64,000 nucleotides of DNA from an uncultured Myxococcales bacterium. GTDB lineage: Bacteria; Myxococcota_A; UBA9042; DTJE01. The stretch covers positions 1 to 64,000 of the forward strand of contig CAIOFV010000087.1 in assembly GCA_903857665.1 (NCBI GenBank), read 5' to 3'. Under the pieces are notes generated by a model. The model was not told the origin of the DNA and ran no database searches. It saw only the letters and a list, made by a program, of their open reading frames with translations. Numbering within the stretch: the stretch's first letter is position 1; every line of letters starts with the position of its first letter. The position numbers and the translations under genes are program-made. Positions 1-9,527 of this stretch are shown in pieces.

Positions 1-1786
1 ACTGGCGCATCCGCTCGATGGCTTCCGCCCCCCCCGGCGCGCCCGGCACCGTCAGGTCCAGGATCACCACGTCGTAGGGCCGCCCGCTGTCACGCGCCCG
101 CCGCCAGGCCTCGACGGCCTTGTCGCCGTCCTCGACCGGATCGGCTTCGAACCCGCAGCGTCGCAGGATTTCCACCGCGACCTCGCGGACCGTCGGTTCG
201 TCGTCCATCACCAGCACGCGTCCCGACGCCTCGCTGCCGGTCGGTCGCGCCCGGGCGTTCGCGGCGGATTCCGGGATCTTGTCCGAGGCCGGCAGCAGCA
301 GGGTGAAGGTCGATCCGACTCCCGGCTGCGAACGGACCTCGACGTGGCCTTCGTGCCGCCGGAGGATGGAATACACGGTGGCCAGGCCCAGGCCCGTGCC
401 CTTCGGACGGGTCGAAAAGTAGGGGTCGAACACGCGCCCCAGCTGCTCGGCGGGAATGCCGTAGCCGTGATCCTCGACCTCGATCTTCAGGTAGCGCCCC
501 GGCTGCAGGCGCATGTCGTTGTCCGGCGGGACCTCCGTGCTGGCCAGGCGCACCTCGATCCGCCCGCCATCCGGCATCGCCTGCACCGCGTTCAGCAGCA
601 GGTTGTTGAACACCTGCACCATCTGGCCCAGGTCCACCTCGGCGGGGGGAAGGCCCGGTTCGACGGTGACGTCGCACTTCACGTTGGAACCGCGCAGGAA
701 CAGTCCCGCGGATTCGAGGACCACGTCAGGCAGGTAGGCCGGGCGCCGCAGCGGTGCGCCGCCCTTCGCGAACGTGATCAACTGCTGGGTCAGGTCCCGG
801 GCCCGGGTGGTCGCCTGCTCGGCCAGCAGCAGGCGCTCGTACGCCAACTGCGGAACCCCGATCGTTTCGGTCGCCAGGCTGATGTTGCCCATCACGGCCG
901 TGAGGATGTTGTTGAAGTCGTGGGCGATGCCACCCGCCAGAACGGCCAGGGACTCCAGCTTCTGCATGCGGAGCAGGTCGTTTTCCAGGTGCCGCCGCGC
1001 CGTGACGTCCTGGATCATCACGACGCCGGTGGGTGGCCCCTCCGGGTCGTCCAGCCACGACACCGATGCCAGTCCCCAGACGGTGCTGCCGTCCTTCCGC
1101 TGGAAGCGGAGCTCCCTGCTGCCGGACGCCGGGGGCGTCATCTGCCCTGCCGTGCGGGAAGCCAGGCCCGGGAGCCGATCCGATTCCAGCAGGAATTCGT
1201 TCAGGCTGCGGCTGCTCACTTCCTGGAAGTCATATCCAAGGAACGCCAGGAACGCCGCATTCACGCGCACGATCCTGCCCAGCTCGTCGGTCAGGGCGAA
1301 CGCGACCCCGGTGGTCTCGAAGATCACGCGGAAGCGCTGCTCGCTGGCCTGGATGGCCTTTTCGGCACGCCGGCGCTGGCCGATGTCCTCCACGGATCCG
1401 TCGATGCGGGTGGGCCTGCCGTTCGCATCGACCTTGACGGTCAGGGTCATCAGGACGTTGATGACCTCGCCGTTATCGTGTCGCAGGCGCCGGGCCTCGA
1501 ACTTGACCACGCCGGTCTTGCGGAAGGCCTCGCTCCCCACGAACCGCGCGAAGGTCTCCTCGCGTTCGTGGGGATCCGCGTAGTGCCCCAGCGCCGACGC
1601 CCCGATGGCCTCCTCGGCCGACGCGTAGCCCAGGATTCGCGCGCAGGCGGGGTTCATCTGGCTGAACGTGCCTTCGTACGGGTGGTCGATGCTGAAAACG
1701 CCGATTTCCAGGTTGTCGATCAGGGTTCGCAACGGGTCCTGGGTGCCATCCGCCGTCGTGGCGGGATCGTCGCGCTGTGGAACCAT
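1..1786 (-). CDS. Hybrid sensor histidine kinase (PAS-PAS-HisKA-HATPase-REC), C-terminus cut by window edge
   Basis: Reads leftward off the window; 595 residues are visible. The ATG at 1786 has a GGAGG ribosome site 7 bases upstream and no earlier in-frame ATG. Two PAS-type regions come first (about residues 18-135 and 145-265), each ending in a PAC-like stretch. A HisKA dimerization/phosphoacceptor box follows (LAGGIAHDFNNILTAVMGNI), then a HATPase domain with an N box (QVFNNLLLNAVQAMPDGG) and G boxes (GYGIPAEQLGRVFDPYFS, GTGLGLATVYSI). A receiver domain begins at RVLVMDDEPTVREVA, with a probable phospho-Asp in VVILDLTVPGA. I see no transmembrane segment, so it is probably cytoplasmic. The HDFNN-type H box is common in hybrid kinases of delta-proteobacteria. 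The signal and any partner regulator are not visible. Confidence 0.93.
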   Translation of the reverse strand, partial: MVPQRDDPATTADGTQDPLRTLIDNLEIGVFSIDHPYEGTFSQMNPACARILGYASAEEAIGASALGHYADPHEREETFARFVGSEAFRKTGVVKFEARRLRHDNGEVINVLMTLTVKVDANGRPTRIDGSVEDIGQRRRAEKAIQASEQRFRVIFETTGVAFALTDELGRIVRVNAAFLAFLGYDFQEVSSRSLNEFLLESDRLPGLASRTAGQMTPPASGSRELRFQRKDGSTVWGLASVSWLDDPEGPPTGVVMIQDVTARRHLENDLLRMQKLESLAVLAGGIAHDFNNILTAVMGNISLATETIGVPQLAYERLLLAEQATTRARDLTQQLITFAKGGAPLRRPAYLPDVVLESAGLFLRGSNVKCDVTVEPGLPPAEVDLGQMVQVFNNLLLNAVQAMPDGGRIEVRLASTEVPPDNDMRLQPGRYLKIEVEDHGYGIPAEQLGRVFDPYFSTRPKGTGLGLATVYSILRRHEGHVEVRSQPGVGSTFTLLLPASDKIPESAANARARPTGSEASGRVLVMDDEPTVREVAVEILRRCGFEADPVEDGDKAVEAWRRARDSGRPYDVVILDLTVPGAPGGAEAIERMRQ

Positions 1787-1914
1787 CCGCTCGCCTCCGC
1801 CGTGAACGAACGGCCATCCTCGTCGATGGCCGCAATTGCCTTGAAGTCCTAGAATAGTGCAGATGTCCCCCTTCTCCCAGGGGGAAACTGCCCAAAAATC
1901 GCACCGCCGCGCGC

Positions 1915-1943
1915 TTGGGGGAACCCGCGCCTGGCAGTACACT
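1915..1943 (+). promoter_or_regulatory. Candidate sigma70-type promoter for the PilZ gene
   Basis: TTGGGG, a 17-base spacer and TACACT lie 28 bases before the PilZ ATG. The -35 is weak and the -10 fair. An inverted repeat (CCTGGC, 12 bases, GCCAGG) overlaps the -10. Confidence 0.4.
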
Positions 1944-1971
1944 CGTCGCCAGGCAAGGGGAGACATTCGGC

Positions 1972-2979
1972 ATGGAGCAGGGCGACAGGCGTCAGTTTCA
2001 GCGGCGTCCCTTCGATTCCGAAGTCCTGTGCTACATCGACGGCAACCGGCTGGACAGCCGGACCGCGGACATCAGCACGGGAGGCCTGTTCCTGCACACG
2101 CAGCGCTACCAGAATTTCCCCGCCGGCGCGATCGTGGGCCTGGTGTTCGAGGATACGGGCGTTCCGCCCGGCACGGCCTTCCTGTTCGCCCGCGTGGTGC
2201 GGCACCAGGAAACGCCGCGGCCCGGGGTCGGGCTGCACTGGGAACGGGCGGTCTGCGCGGGTTCGCCGCTGCCGCTGAAACGCGTCGTGAATCGCCTGTT
2301 CGGTTTCGAGGACATCGACGTGGCGTCGCGGGAAATCGCGGAACGGGGCCTGACCCAGTACGTCTTCCGCTTTCCGCCGTCGCCCGATTCGGTGGTCGCG
2401 CAGGCCGGGTCTCCGTCTTCAATGGCGCGGCCGAAGGAACCCCCGCCCGCCGTCCGGACGCCCGAGCCGCCCCCGGCGCTGGAACTGGATCGGTCGGAAA
2501 CCCGCACCCAGGCCCGCGCTCCGATCGCGATTCCGAGGGACGCGCCCTGTGGGGATTCGCCGATTCCTGCGCCCCCGGGCAAGGAACCCGACGCCGGGGC
2601 AGGCCACCGGGGGCCGCTTACCGGCCAGATCGACACGCGCGGCGCGCGCCAGGCGCTGGACGTCCCGGCGGTGCTGGAGGCCCTGGGCGTGCCGATCCCG
2701 ATCCGGCTGCGCTGGATCGGGGTGGGGGCCGCGGGCGTGGACTGCCCGTGGGTACCCGTGGATCCGGACATCCCCATGCTGCTGAAATTCGAGATCCAGA
2801 CTCGCGAGGGCGCTGCCCAGATCAAGTGCAACGCTCGCCTGCGCTCGTCCGACCTGGGCAAGGGCGGCCGCACACCTGCGCTGGAACTGACCATCAAGGA
2901 CATCGACGAGGGGGGCCGCTCCGGGCTTCTGGTCCGCTACCTGAAGTGGCTGGCCTTCCGTCAATTGGCGAACGACTGA
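1972..2979 (+). CDS. PilZ-domain protein
   Basis: 335 residues. The N-terminal 100 residues form a PilZ domain, with an RxxxR-type motif (DRRQFQRRPF) followed by DISTGGLFL, the two elements that bind cyclic di-GMP in this family. A Pro/Arg-rich linker (about 140-215) separates it from a C-terminal region (215-335) I do not recognise. The C-terminal part may be a second, degenerate PilZ-like beta domain. I chose the ATG at 1972 over an upstream in-frame start because a GGGGAGA ribosome site precedes it and the PilZ motif then begins near residue 4. It probably acts as a cytoplasmic c-di-GMP effector. The divergent hybrid kinase next door suggests, but does not prove, a shared signalling role. 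Confidence 0.85.
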   Translation: MEQGDRRQFQRRPFDSEVLCYIDGNRLDSRTADISTGGLFLHTQRYQNFPAGAIVGLVFEDTGVPPGTAFLFARVVRHQETPRPGVGLHWERAVCAGSPLPLKRVVNRLFGFEDIDVASREIAERGLTQYVFRFPPSPDSVVAQAGSPSSMARPKEPPPAVRTPEPPPALELDRSETRTQARAPIAIPRDAPCGDSPIPAPPGKEPDAGAGHRGPLTGQIDTRGARQALDVPAVLEALGVPIPIRLRWIGVGAAGVDCPWVPVDPDIPMLLKFEIQTREGAAQIKCNARLRSSDLGKGGRTPALELTIKDIDEGGRSGLLVRYLKWLAFRQLAND

Positions 2980-3043
2980 ATCGCGGCGGGATGCGGCGGG
3001 ATGTCGGGATTCCAGGCAGGGGGGCGGTTCCGGGCACCTGCGA

Positions 3044-5248
3044 TCAGACGCCCGTGCAGCCGCAGCCTGCGACGGTCCAGTCGCAGCGTCCCGCCATTCC
3101 GGCCGCCGTCTTGCAATCCACGGCCTTGCATGTCGGGTTGAACCACTCGTCGCAGGGGTCGAACGTTGCCGGCTTGCCGACGCATTCGCAGGCCTGGATC
3201 CCCAGCGGCAGCGTGATCCAGAGGCACGTGTCCTCGACGGTCTTCGGGTCGCCGTCGTCACACTTCGTCGCCAGGCACTCGGGATTCAGCTTCGAACCGC
3301 AGGGTTCCGTGGCAACGGGCGCGCAGCCGCAGCCCAGGACGGCGTCCTTGGCGCAGCGTCCCGCCTCGCCCGACGCCAGCGTGCAGTCCACGTCCTTGCA
3401 TTCGGGGTTCAGGGCCTTCGCGCACGGGTCATCGGGCAGCACTTCGCCCAGGCACTTGCACCAGCGGTACCCGAACGGGTCCGAAATCCACCGGCACTGG
3501 TCCCGCACGGTGTTGGGGTTGCCGTCGTCGCACGCCTCGACCTTGCATTCTGGGTTCAGTTCCCTGCCGCAATTGTCCTGCGGCGGCACGAACGGTGCGC
3601 ATGCGCACGATTTGGCCGCGTCGAGGCGACAGGTGCCGACCGTGCCGTCGGCCAGCGGGCAGTCCTTCGCCTCGCAGGTCGGGTTCAGATCCTTGCCGCA
3701 CGGATCCACCGGCACGACGATGGGCAGGCAGCCGCAGCCGACCTTCTCGTTCTTCTGGCAGCGGCCGATTTCGCCGGTCGCCAGCTTGCACTCGGTGGGC
3801 TTGCACTGCGGGTTCAGGACCAGGCTGCACGGGTCCGGGGGCGGGAGTTCCCCCCCGCACTTGCAGTACGACACGCCCGTCGCGTCCGTCACCCAACGGC
3901 AACGGTCGTTGAACGTTTCCGGGTTGCCGTCATCGCACAGTTCGGCCTTGCACTGCGGGTTCGGTTCCTTGCTGCACGGATCCAGCGGCGGCACGAATGG
4001 CGAGCAGCCGCAGTTCCCGGCCGCGTCGAAGCGGCAGGTCCCCACCGAGCCGTCGGCGAACGCGCAGTCCTTCGGTTCGCATTTCGGGTTCAGGCCCTTG
4101 CCGCACGGGTCGATGGGGACCACGACGGGCAGGCAGCCGCAGCCCAGCTTTTCGTCCTTCTGGCACCGGCCGGGAAGCCCGGTCGCCAGCGTGCAGTCGG
4201 TGGGCTTGCACTGGGGGTTGAACAGCGGCAGGCACGGGTCGTACGGCACGAATTCGCCCAGGCACTTGCAGTACTTCCAGCCCGCCGCGTCGGCGACCCA
4301 GCGGCACTCGTCCTTGATCGTGGCGGGGTTGCCGTCGTCGCACAGTTCGGGCTTGCACTCAGGGTTGTTGCCCTTGATGCACGGATCCAGGGGCAGCAGG
4401 AACGGGTTGCAGGCGCACACCCCAGCCGCGTCGAAACGGCAGGTGCCGATGGCGCCGTTCTGCAACGGGCATTCCTTCGCTTCGCACTTCGGGTTCAGGG
4501 CCTCCGAGCACGGGTCCAGCGGCGTGACTTCCGGCTTGCAGCCGCAGCCGAGGACGTCGTCCTTCTGACAGCGCCCCACCTCCCCGGTCGGCAGCGTGCA
4601 TTCGACCGGCTTGCACTCGGGATTGAACACCTTCAGGCAGGGGTCGCTCGGCACGGGGTCGCCGTCGCATCCGCAGACGAGGTTGCCGGCGGCGTCCTCG
4701 GCCTCGCGGCAACGGTCGTTGGCGGTCGCGTCGTTGCCGTCGTCGCACGCCTCGGGCTTGCACTCCGGGTTCAGCGCCTTGTCGCAGGGCTTGTCCGGCG
4801 GGACGCGGGGGGTGCAGCCGCAGGTGCCGTAGGCATCCCATCGACAAAGCCCCGTCGTGCCATCGTCCAGGGGGCATTCCTTCGGTTCGCACTGGGGATC
4901 CAGATCCTTGGCGCACGGGTCCACCGGGGGGATCCTCACGCAGTCGCAGGCCCCGGCGGCGTCCTTCGCACACCGGCCGACCGTCCCATCGACCCGTTTG
5001 CAATCCTTCGGATCGCACTGGGGGTTCAGTTCCTTCTGGCATTCCGGCGGGGGCGGCACGTCGGCTTGTGCGTCGGCCTGCACGTCCGCCACGTCCGCAG
5101 TCGCGTCCGGCGCGACGTCGGTTGTGACGTCGAAACCCGCCAGGTCCAGGCCGACGAGGTCGATGGTGATCGGGCCGGGGTCGCAGGCAGCCAGGCCGGC
5201 GGCGAGCATCAGCAGGGTTCCAAGGGCGAATCGTGATGGGTTCCGCAT
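3044..5248 (-). CDS. Secreted lipoprotein with 15 Cys-rich repeats
   Basis: 734 residues. The ATG at 5248 has a GGAGGA site. The signal peptide ends in a lipobox (LAAC, Cys22), so this should be a lipid-anchored envelope protein. A short Asp/Ala-rich linker is followed from residue 70 by 15 units of about 44 residues, each containing (L/F)NPxCxPxxC. Units come in three kinds. Type A ends GTCRxDAAGxCxC, type B contains CDDGNPxT and a CRW motif, and type C is TLATGExGRCQKDxxLGCGC. They run as A-B-C cycles about four times, with one leading and two trailing extra units. The regular Cys spacing predicts a disulfide-stabilised rod. No function is known to me. A sigma54-type promoter lies just upstream and a sigma54 activator is divergently encoded. 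Confidence 0.88.
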   Translation of the reverse strand: MRNPSRFALGTLLMLAAGLAACDPGPITIDLVGLDLAGFDVTTDVAPDATADVADVQADAQADVPPPPECQKELNPQCDPKDCKRVDGTVGRCAKDAAGACDCVRIPPVDPCAKDLDPQCEPKECPLDDGTTGLCRWDAYGTCGCTPRVPPDKPCDKALNPECKPEACDDGNDATANDRCREAEDAAGNLVCGCDGDPVPSDPCLKVFNPECKPVECTLPTGEVGRCQKDDVLGCGCKPEVTPLDPCSEALNPKCEAKECPLQNGAIGTCRFDAAGVCACNPFLLPLDPCIKGNNPECKPELCDDGNPATIKDECRWVADAAGWKYCKCLGEFVPYDPCLPLFNPQCKPTDCTLATGLPGRCQKDEKLGCGCLPVVVPIDPCGKGLNPKCEPKDCAFADGSVGTCRFDAAGNCGCSPFVPPLDPCSKEPNPQCKAELCDDGNPETFNDRCRWVTDATGVSYCKCGGELPPPDPCSLVLNPQCKPTECKLATGEIGRCQKNEKVGCGCLPIVVPVDPCGKDLNPTCEAKDCPLADGTVGTCRLDAAKSCACAPFVPPQDNCGRELNPECKVEACDDGNPNTVRDQCRWISDPFGYRWCKCLGEVLPDDPCAKALNPECKDVDCTLASGEAGRCAKDAVLGCGCAPVATEPCGSKLNPECLATKCDDGDPKTVEDTCLWITLPLGIQACECVGKPATFDPCDEWFNPTCKAVDCKTAAGMAGRCDWTVAGCGCTGV
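3047..5041 (-). repeat. 15 tandem coding repeats of about 130 bp in an A-B-C superperiod
   Basis: Each unit encodes about 44 residues with (L/F)NPxCxPxxC near its start. Three unit classes alternate so that the true period is about 400 bp. The last two units break the cycle (B then C with no A). The third base varies freely, so the repeats are old or under protein-level selection. Confidence 0.85.
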
Positions 5249-5285
5249 GGTCGTCTTCCTCCGTTGGGCCACGGCCTTACACCCA

Positions 5286-5301
5286 AGCAGAGAGCGTGCC
5301 A
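5286..5301 (-). promoter_or_regulatory. Sigma54 (-24/-12) promoter of the Cys-rich lipoprotein
   Basis: On the minus strand the sequence is TGGCACG, four bases, CTGCT. This matches the sigma54 consensus TGGCACG-N4-TTGCW at 11 of 12 positions, with the invariant GG and GC 10 bases apart. The expected start is near 5276, giving a leader of about 28 bases that holds the GGAGGA ribosome site. Confidence 0.8.
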
Positions 5302-5379
5302 CGCTGTGCATGTGTCGTGGGGACAAGGAATATCAACGGGTTGATTGCTGTCGTGGTGCGGACAACCGCCCTGGGACTG

Positions 5380-5426
5380 CCTGTGACACGCCCGGTGTCC
5401 CGGGACACTCCCCCGGGTGTCACAGG
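5380..5426. promoter_or_regulatory. Nested palindromes, candidate enhancer (UAS) for the sigma54 activator
   Basis: The outer inverted repeat is CCTGTGACAC (5380-5389) paired with GTGTCACAGG (5417-5426), a perfect 10-base match. Inside it sits a perfect 14-base palindrome, GTGTCCCGGGACAC (5395-5408). Four GACAC/GTGTC half-sites therefore alternate in orientation. The block lies about 100 bases upstream of the -24 element, the usual enhancer distance, and just upstream of the activator gene. Confidence 0.65.
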
Positions 5427-5480
5427 GACGCCATCGTCGTTCGTCGAGCGTGCTATCCTCCGCCTCAGACCCGGAGTGCC

Positions 5481-6833
5481 ATGAAGCGGCGACCGACACA
5501 GACGCTGGACGTGACGGACCAGTCCAGGACGAAGGTCCACCACCTGTTCCAGATCCATCCCCCCGTGGCCTCGATGGGCCTGTCCGCGACCGCGCTCGTG
5601 AAGAAGGCCGTGATCGGCCGTTCGAACGAGGACGGGGCCGACCTGGTTCTCGCCGATCCCCTCGTGTCGCGAGTCCACGCGGAACTGCGTCGCGAGGGCG
5701 GCTCCTGGGTCGTCATCGACCTCGACAGCAAGAACGGGGTGTTCGTGGACGGCGTCCGGGTGGCCTCGGCCGTGCTGCGGGACGGGTCGGTGCTGCGCCT
5801 GGGAACGACGGTGCTGGTGCTGCGCGAAATCGGGTTGGACGTACCGTCGCCTCTGGGCGCGGGCCTTCCGTTCCGGGGCAACTCGCCCGCCCTGCGCCGG
5901 GTGGAAGAAACCTGCCGCCGGATCGCAGGAACGGACGCGACGGTGTTGCTGCGGGGCGAAACCGGGACCGGGAAGGAGGTGTTCGCCCGCTACCTGCACG
6001 CGTGCTCGGGGCGGTCCGGGCGGTTCGTCGCCGTCAACTGCGCCGCGGTGTCGGGCGGCCTGTTCGAAAGCGCCTTCTTCGGCCATCGCAAGGGCGCATT
6101 CACCGGCGCCACGACGGATTTTGGCGGATACGCCCGGGCCGCGGCAGGCGGGACCCTGTTCCTGGACGAGGTTGCCGAGATGCCCGACGAGTCCCAGGCG
6201 AAGCTGTTGCGGTTCCTGGAAACCGGCGAAATCGCGACGGTCGGGAGGACGGGCGAGGACTCGGTGGACGTGCGGTTCATCGCGGCGACCAACCAGGACC
6301 TGGAATCCCGGCTCGCTTCCGGGCGCTTCCGCGGCGACCTGTTCGCGCGGTTGTCGCAGCGGACGATCCTGCTGCCGCCCCTGCGGGAACGGCCCGAGGA
6401 TGCGCTGGCCATCGCGGCGGGCCGCCTGCCCTCCGGTCACCCGGGGCTGTCCGCGGATGCCGCGGAAGCGATCGCGGTGTACGACTGGCCCTTCAACGTC
6501 CGGGAACTGCTGGCCGCGGTGGACGTCGCGCTCCAGGACGCCCCGCGCGACGTGCCGCTGCCGCTGGCCGCGCTGCCCGAACCGGTGCGGCGCCGCGTCG
6601 CGCAGCGGAATGCATCGACCCCGCAGGCATCCGGTTCCCGTCCCGCTCCCGCCGACGGTCCTGCCGACACCGCCGCCTGCCCGGCCGCTTCCGCGCCCGG
6701 CACGATCCCTTCGCGCGAGCAGTTCGAAGCGGTCTTCCGGGAGTGCGAGGGCAACGTGTCCGAGGTCGCCCGCAGGCTGGGGCGGGATCGACGCCAGGTC
6801 TACCGCTGGATGGAGCGTCACGGCTTGCGGTGA
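5481..6833 (+). CDS. FHA-domain sigma54-dependent activator (bEBP)
   Basis: 450 residues. The N-terminal FHA domain spans about residues 40-115 ([26 protein letters not shown]) and binds phosphothreonine in this family. The AAA+ domain spans about 130-370, with Walker A GETGTGKE (159-166), the sigma54-contacting GAFTGA loop (205-210), Walker B GGTLFLDE (223-230) and an NQDL sensor region. After a Pro/Ala linker, a Fis-type HTH closes the protein ([20 protein letters not shown]). The ATG at 5481 follows GGAG by five bases. Because GAFTGA is intact, it should remodel sigma54 holoenzyme. The FHA input implies control by a Ser/Thr kinase; one is encoded at 53.0 kb, though any link is guesswork. 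Divergent orientation from a gene with a -24/-12 promoter makes that gene the obvious target. Confidence 0.95.
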   Translation: MKRRPTQTLDVTDQSRTKVHHLFQIHPPVASMGLSATALVKKAVIGRSNEDGADLVLADPLVSRVHAELRREGGSWVVIDLDSKNGVFVDGVRVASAVLRDGSVLRLGTTVLVLREIGLDVPSPLGAGLPFRGNSPALRRVEETCRRIAGTDATVLLRGETGTGKEVFARYLHACSGRSGRFVAVNCAAVSGGLFESAFFGHRKGAFTGATTDFGGYARAAAGGTLFLDEVAEMPDESQAKLLRFLETGEIATVGRTGEDSVDVRFIAATNQDLESRLASGRFRGDLFARLSQRTILLPPLRERPEDALAIAAGRLPSGHPGLSADAAEAIAVYDWPFNVRELLAAVDVALQDAPRDVPLPLAALPEPVRRRVAQRNASTPQASGSRPAPADGPADTAACPAASAPGTIPSREQFEAVFRECEGNVSEVARRLGRDRRQVYRWMERHGLR

Positions 6834-6837
6834 TCCG

Positions 6838-8694
6838 CTACTCCGCCTTCGGATCGTCACCCTTCGGCGCGTCGTCCTTCTTCGGGGCGGCAAGGCGCTG
6901 GTCCGGGTGCAGCGGGTCGAACGGCTTCACGACGCCCGAGTGGCACGTCGAGCAGCGCGCCAGCGTCGGCGCGTCCGTCGATGAGTTCCCGTCCTGCTCG
7001 GTGTGGCAGCGCAGGCACAGGCCGTGCATCGCGTCCATGTAGCCCGGGGCCAGCCCGATGTTCGGCGATTCCCGGGGCTTGAACGCGGCGCCGGCCGGGA
7101 TCATGCTGGAGTGGCAGTCCAGGCAGGGTTTCGAATGCTCCAGGTCCTTGGGCTTGGACGTGTCCTCGTGGCAGGTCAGGCACCCCGGGCCCTGGGCCAG
7201 CAGTTCCTGGTGCAGCCGATGGTCGAAGATGGACGTGGGCAGGTGCTCGTCCTTGTGGCATTCCGAGCAGCCCGTCGCCCGCGCGCCCGGCTTGACCATA
7301 TGGTGGCAGTAGGCGCACTTGTCGTCGCCTTCGACGATGTCCGCATGCATCTTGTGGTCGAACCGGACGCCCTTGTCGTTGCGGTTGCCGTCCAGGATCA
7401 TCACGTCGCCGTAGCCCGGGCGATGCACCGTCTGGGCCACCACCGGCCACCCGTCGATGGCCGCGTTGGGAAGCAGGGCCGTCGCCAGGGCCGCGCCGCT
7501 GACGAACATCACGGCGCCGCGGATCAGGCGCGGCCGGAAGTTCGTGACGTCAGGCAGGCGTTCGCGGCCCTTGATCATGGGCCCGCCGTGCATCAGGTGG
7601 AAGTGCTCGGCGATCCAGAAGAACACCAGGGCCGCGCCGGCCACGATGCCGAAGGACACGGTCAGTTCCGTCCACGACGGGACGTATCGCGTGCCGGTCG
7701 ATTCGATCATGGCCAGCCCGCCCACGTCGATGCGGTAGAACACCATGCCGGACACGGTCATCCCGGCGGCGATGGCCAGGGTCTTCATGCGCTTGCGCGT
7801 CGCCGGGATCGTCAGCAGCGTCGCGGGGATCAGCACGGACCAGAGGATTTCGACCAGGAAGAGGTTCGGGCCGAAGCCGCCGTCCAGCACGTGCGGCAGC
7901 ACCCCGCGGGCCGCCAGGTCGCCCAGCCGCAAGGCCAGGTAGAACCACAGCACGCCCGCGGCGACACGGCCCAGTCCCTGCAGCAGGTCCAGTTCGTACT
8001 CCTCTTCGTACAGCCACGCCGAGAACAGGGACTCGGTGGTGACCATCATCAGGCCCAGCGCGACGGCGGAAACGAAGAACAGGATGGGGAGGATCGGCGT
8101 GTACCACAGCGGGTCCAGCCGGTGGGGCATGATCAGGAACAGCGACCCCAGCGACGACTGGTGCAGCGACGACAACATGATGCCCAGGATGACCAGGGGC
8201 ACGGTGAACTTGTGCAGCACGTGGTAGACGGCCGCCAGCACCGGGTGCTTCGACATCTCCAGGATGACCGGCAGGAACTCCAGCAGCAGCACGGTCAGGT
8301 ACAGCATCACGCACCAGCCGACCTCGAACAGCGGCGAGTGGGGGTTCCAGAACACGATCATGTGCCAGATGTCCCAGGGCAGACCGAGGTCGAACATCAG
8401 GCCGACCACCACGGCCGAGTAGCCGAGGAACGCCGTCAGCACGGCGGGGCGCAGGATCGGGCGGTACCGTTCCAGGTGGAAGATGTAGACGGTCGCGGCG
8501 ATGATGAACCCGCCGGCTGCCAGCGCGACGCCGCCCATCACGTCGAACCCGATCCAGAAGCCCCACGGGGTCAGATCGGTCAGCGCCGTGGTGGGGCCCA
8601 GGCCGCGCCAGAAGCGGAACACGGCGATGGCGAACGCCGCGCCGACCAGGGCCCACAGGATGCTCTTGACGGTCTTGAGGCGCTTCATCTTCAT
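6838..8694 (-). CDS. NrfD/HybB-type membrane subunit fused to a hexaheme c-type cytochrome domain
   Basis: 618 residues. Residues 1-410 form a polytopic NrfD/HybB-like quinone-interacting domain of about ten membrane segments (PWGFWIGFDVMGG, GLPWDIWHM, LSSLHQSSLGS). Residues 440-590 carry six CxxCH haem motifs at C460, C476, C505, C524, C560 and C581, plus extra His residues such as FDHKMH and FDHRLH that could be distal ligands. The acidic/Lys tail is disordered. Haem attachment requires the C-terminal half to be periplasmic. The start at 8694 follows GGAGGG by 6-7 bases. It is the last gene of a three-gene run, two bases after the FeS gene. In Hmc, Tmc and Cbc systems the NrfD and cytochrome parts are usually separate, so this is a fusion. 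It should move electrons between the menaquinone pool, periplasmic haems and the FeS subunit. Confidence 0.9.
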   Translation of the reverse strand: MKMKRLKTVKSILWALVGAAFAIAVFRFWRGLGPTTALTDLTPWGFWIGFDVMGGVALAAGGFIIAATVYIFHLERYRPILRPAVLTAFLGYSAVVVGLMFDLGLPWDIWHMIVFWNPHSPLFEVGWCVMLYLTVLLLEFLPVILEMSKHPVLAAVYHVLHKFTVPLVILGIMLSSLHQSSLGSLFLIMPHRLDPLWYTPILPILFFVSAVALGLMMVTTESLFSAWLYEEEYELDLLQGLGRVAAGVLWFYLALRLGDLAARGVLPHVLDGGFGPNLFLVEILWSVLIPATLLTIPATRKRMKTLAIAAGMTVSGMVFYRIDVGGLAMIESTGTRYVPSWTELTVSFGIVAGAALVFFWIAEHFHLMHGGPMIKGRERLPDVTNFRPRLIRGAVMFVSGAALATALLPNAAIDGWPVVAQTVHRPGYGDVMILDGNRNDKGVRFDHKMHADIVEGDDKCAYCHHMVKPGARATGCSECHKDEHLPTSIFDHRLHQELLAQGPGCLTCHEDTSKPKDLEHSKPCLDCHSSMIPAGAAFKPRESPNIGLAPGYMDAMHGLCLRCHTEQDGNSSTDAPTLARCSTCHSGVVKPFDPLHPDQRLAAPKKDDAPKGDDPKAE

Positions 8695-8696
8695 GG

Positions 8697-9527
8697 TCAG
8701 CCCTCCTTCCCGTCATGAGTGTGGTGCCCCGCGGCCCCGTGGCCGTGGGCGTCCGTCGGCGGCGTGCCGTTCTTGGCGGCCCGCTCGCGCTCGGCCTTCA
8801 TCCGGCGCTCGATGATCCAGTAGATCCCCGTCATCAGGGCGCCCATGCCCACGAAGACAGGCGGCACGGCCGACATCGCGGTCGCGGTGCGGCCGGGCAT
8901 CGGGCGTTCGTCCAGCTTGTTGCCCAGTGTCAGCAGGTCCAGTTGCATCGGCGCGAGGTACAGCACGGAGGTGCCCGCGACCTCGCTTTCGCCGAACACG
9001 GTCGGGAGGTAGCGGCCGGGGTTGTCCGCGATGCGCTTCTTCGCCTCGACCAGCAGGTCTTCGCGATCGCCGAAGATCGTCGCGCCGGTGGGGCAGCCGG
9101 CCGTGCAGCCGGGCTGGACGCCCTTGGAAACGCGGCCCTGGTAGCACATCTGGCACTTGCGGACGTACGGTACCGCCGACTCCCAGTCATAGCGCGGGAT
9201 GCCGAACGGGCAGGACATCATGCAGTAGCGGCAGCCCAGGCACTTGTCGGAGTCGTAGATGACCGGTCCCTCGGCGGTCTTCTGCAGCGCGCCCACGGGG
9301 CAAGCGGACACGCACGCCGGCTGCAGGCAGTGCATGCACTGCTTGCGGACGAACTTGCCGTCCTTGCGCAGCACCGAGCACCAGCGGACCGCGGAGAGGC
9401 CGTCGTCCAGCAGCCAGCGGAACGGCAGAACGGTGCCCAGGTCGTTGGCCATGCGGCAGGACTGCACGCAGCGCTCGCAGCCGATGCACTTCGTGACGTC
9501 GGTCAGGATTCCCTTCGGGCCGCTCAT
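8697..9527 (-). CDS. Four-cluster ferredoxin-like subunit with C-terminal membrane anchor (HmcB/HybA-like)
   Basis: 276 residues. Cys motifs for four [4Fe-4S] clusters are visible: CIGCERC...C, CMHCLQPAC...CP, CLGCRYCMMSCP and CQMC with the later GCTAGCP. A hydrophobic segment near residues 220-240 (PPVFVGMGALMTGIYWII) is followed by a charged, His-rich tail. There is no Tat or Sec signal, so the clusters are predicted on the cytoplasmic side, unlike HybA. The ATG at 9527 overlaps the stop of the NarI-like gene by four bases (ATGA) and has AGGAGGTGG upstream. It likely passes electrons between the NrfD subunit and a cytoplasmic donor or acceptor. Confidence 0.9.
   Translation of the reverse strand: MSGPKGILTDVTKCIGCERCVQSCRMANDLGTVLPFRWLLDDGLSAVRWCSVLRKDGKFVRKQCMHCLQPACVSACPVGALQKTAEGPVIYDSDKCLGCRYCMMSCPFGIPRYDWESAVPYVRKCQMCYQGRVSKGVQPGCTAGCPTGATIFGDREDLLVEAKKRIADNPGRYLPTVFGESEVAGTSVLYLAPMQLDLLTLGNKLDERPMPGRTATAMSAVPPVFVGMGALMTGIYWIIERRMKAERERAAKNGTPPTDAHGHGAAGHHTHDGKEG

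Noticed and set aside
344..1852. 502-residue plus-strand frame
   Set aside because: It is antisense to the histidine kinase and has only Arg/His/Gln-rich composition typical of GC-rich shadow frames.
1867..1884. CCCCCT/AGGGGG hairpin between the kinase and PilZ genes
   Set aside because: Only six base pairs between divergent genes and no adjoining promoter geometry; too weak to claim a role.
3047..5041. Regular repeats considered as a CRISPR array
   Set aside because: Units are about 130 bp, diverged, and code in frame for a Cys-rich lipoprotein; there are no identical short repeats or cas genes.
7003..8718. 571-residue plus-strand frame rich in His and Gln
   Set aside because: Antisense shadow of the NrfD-cytochrome gene; no ribosome site and no motif.
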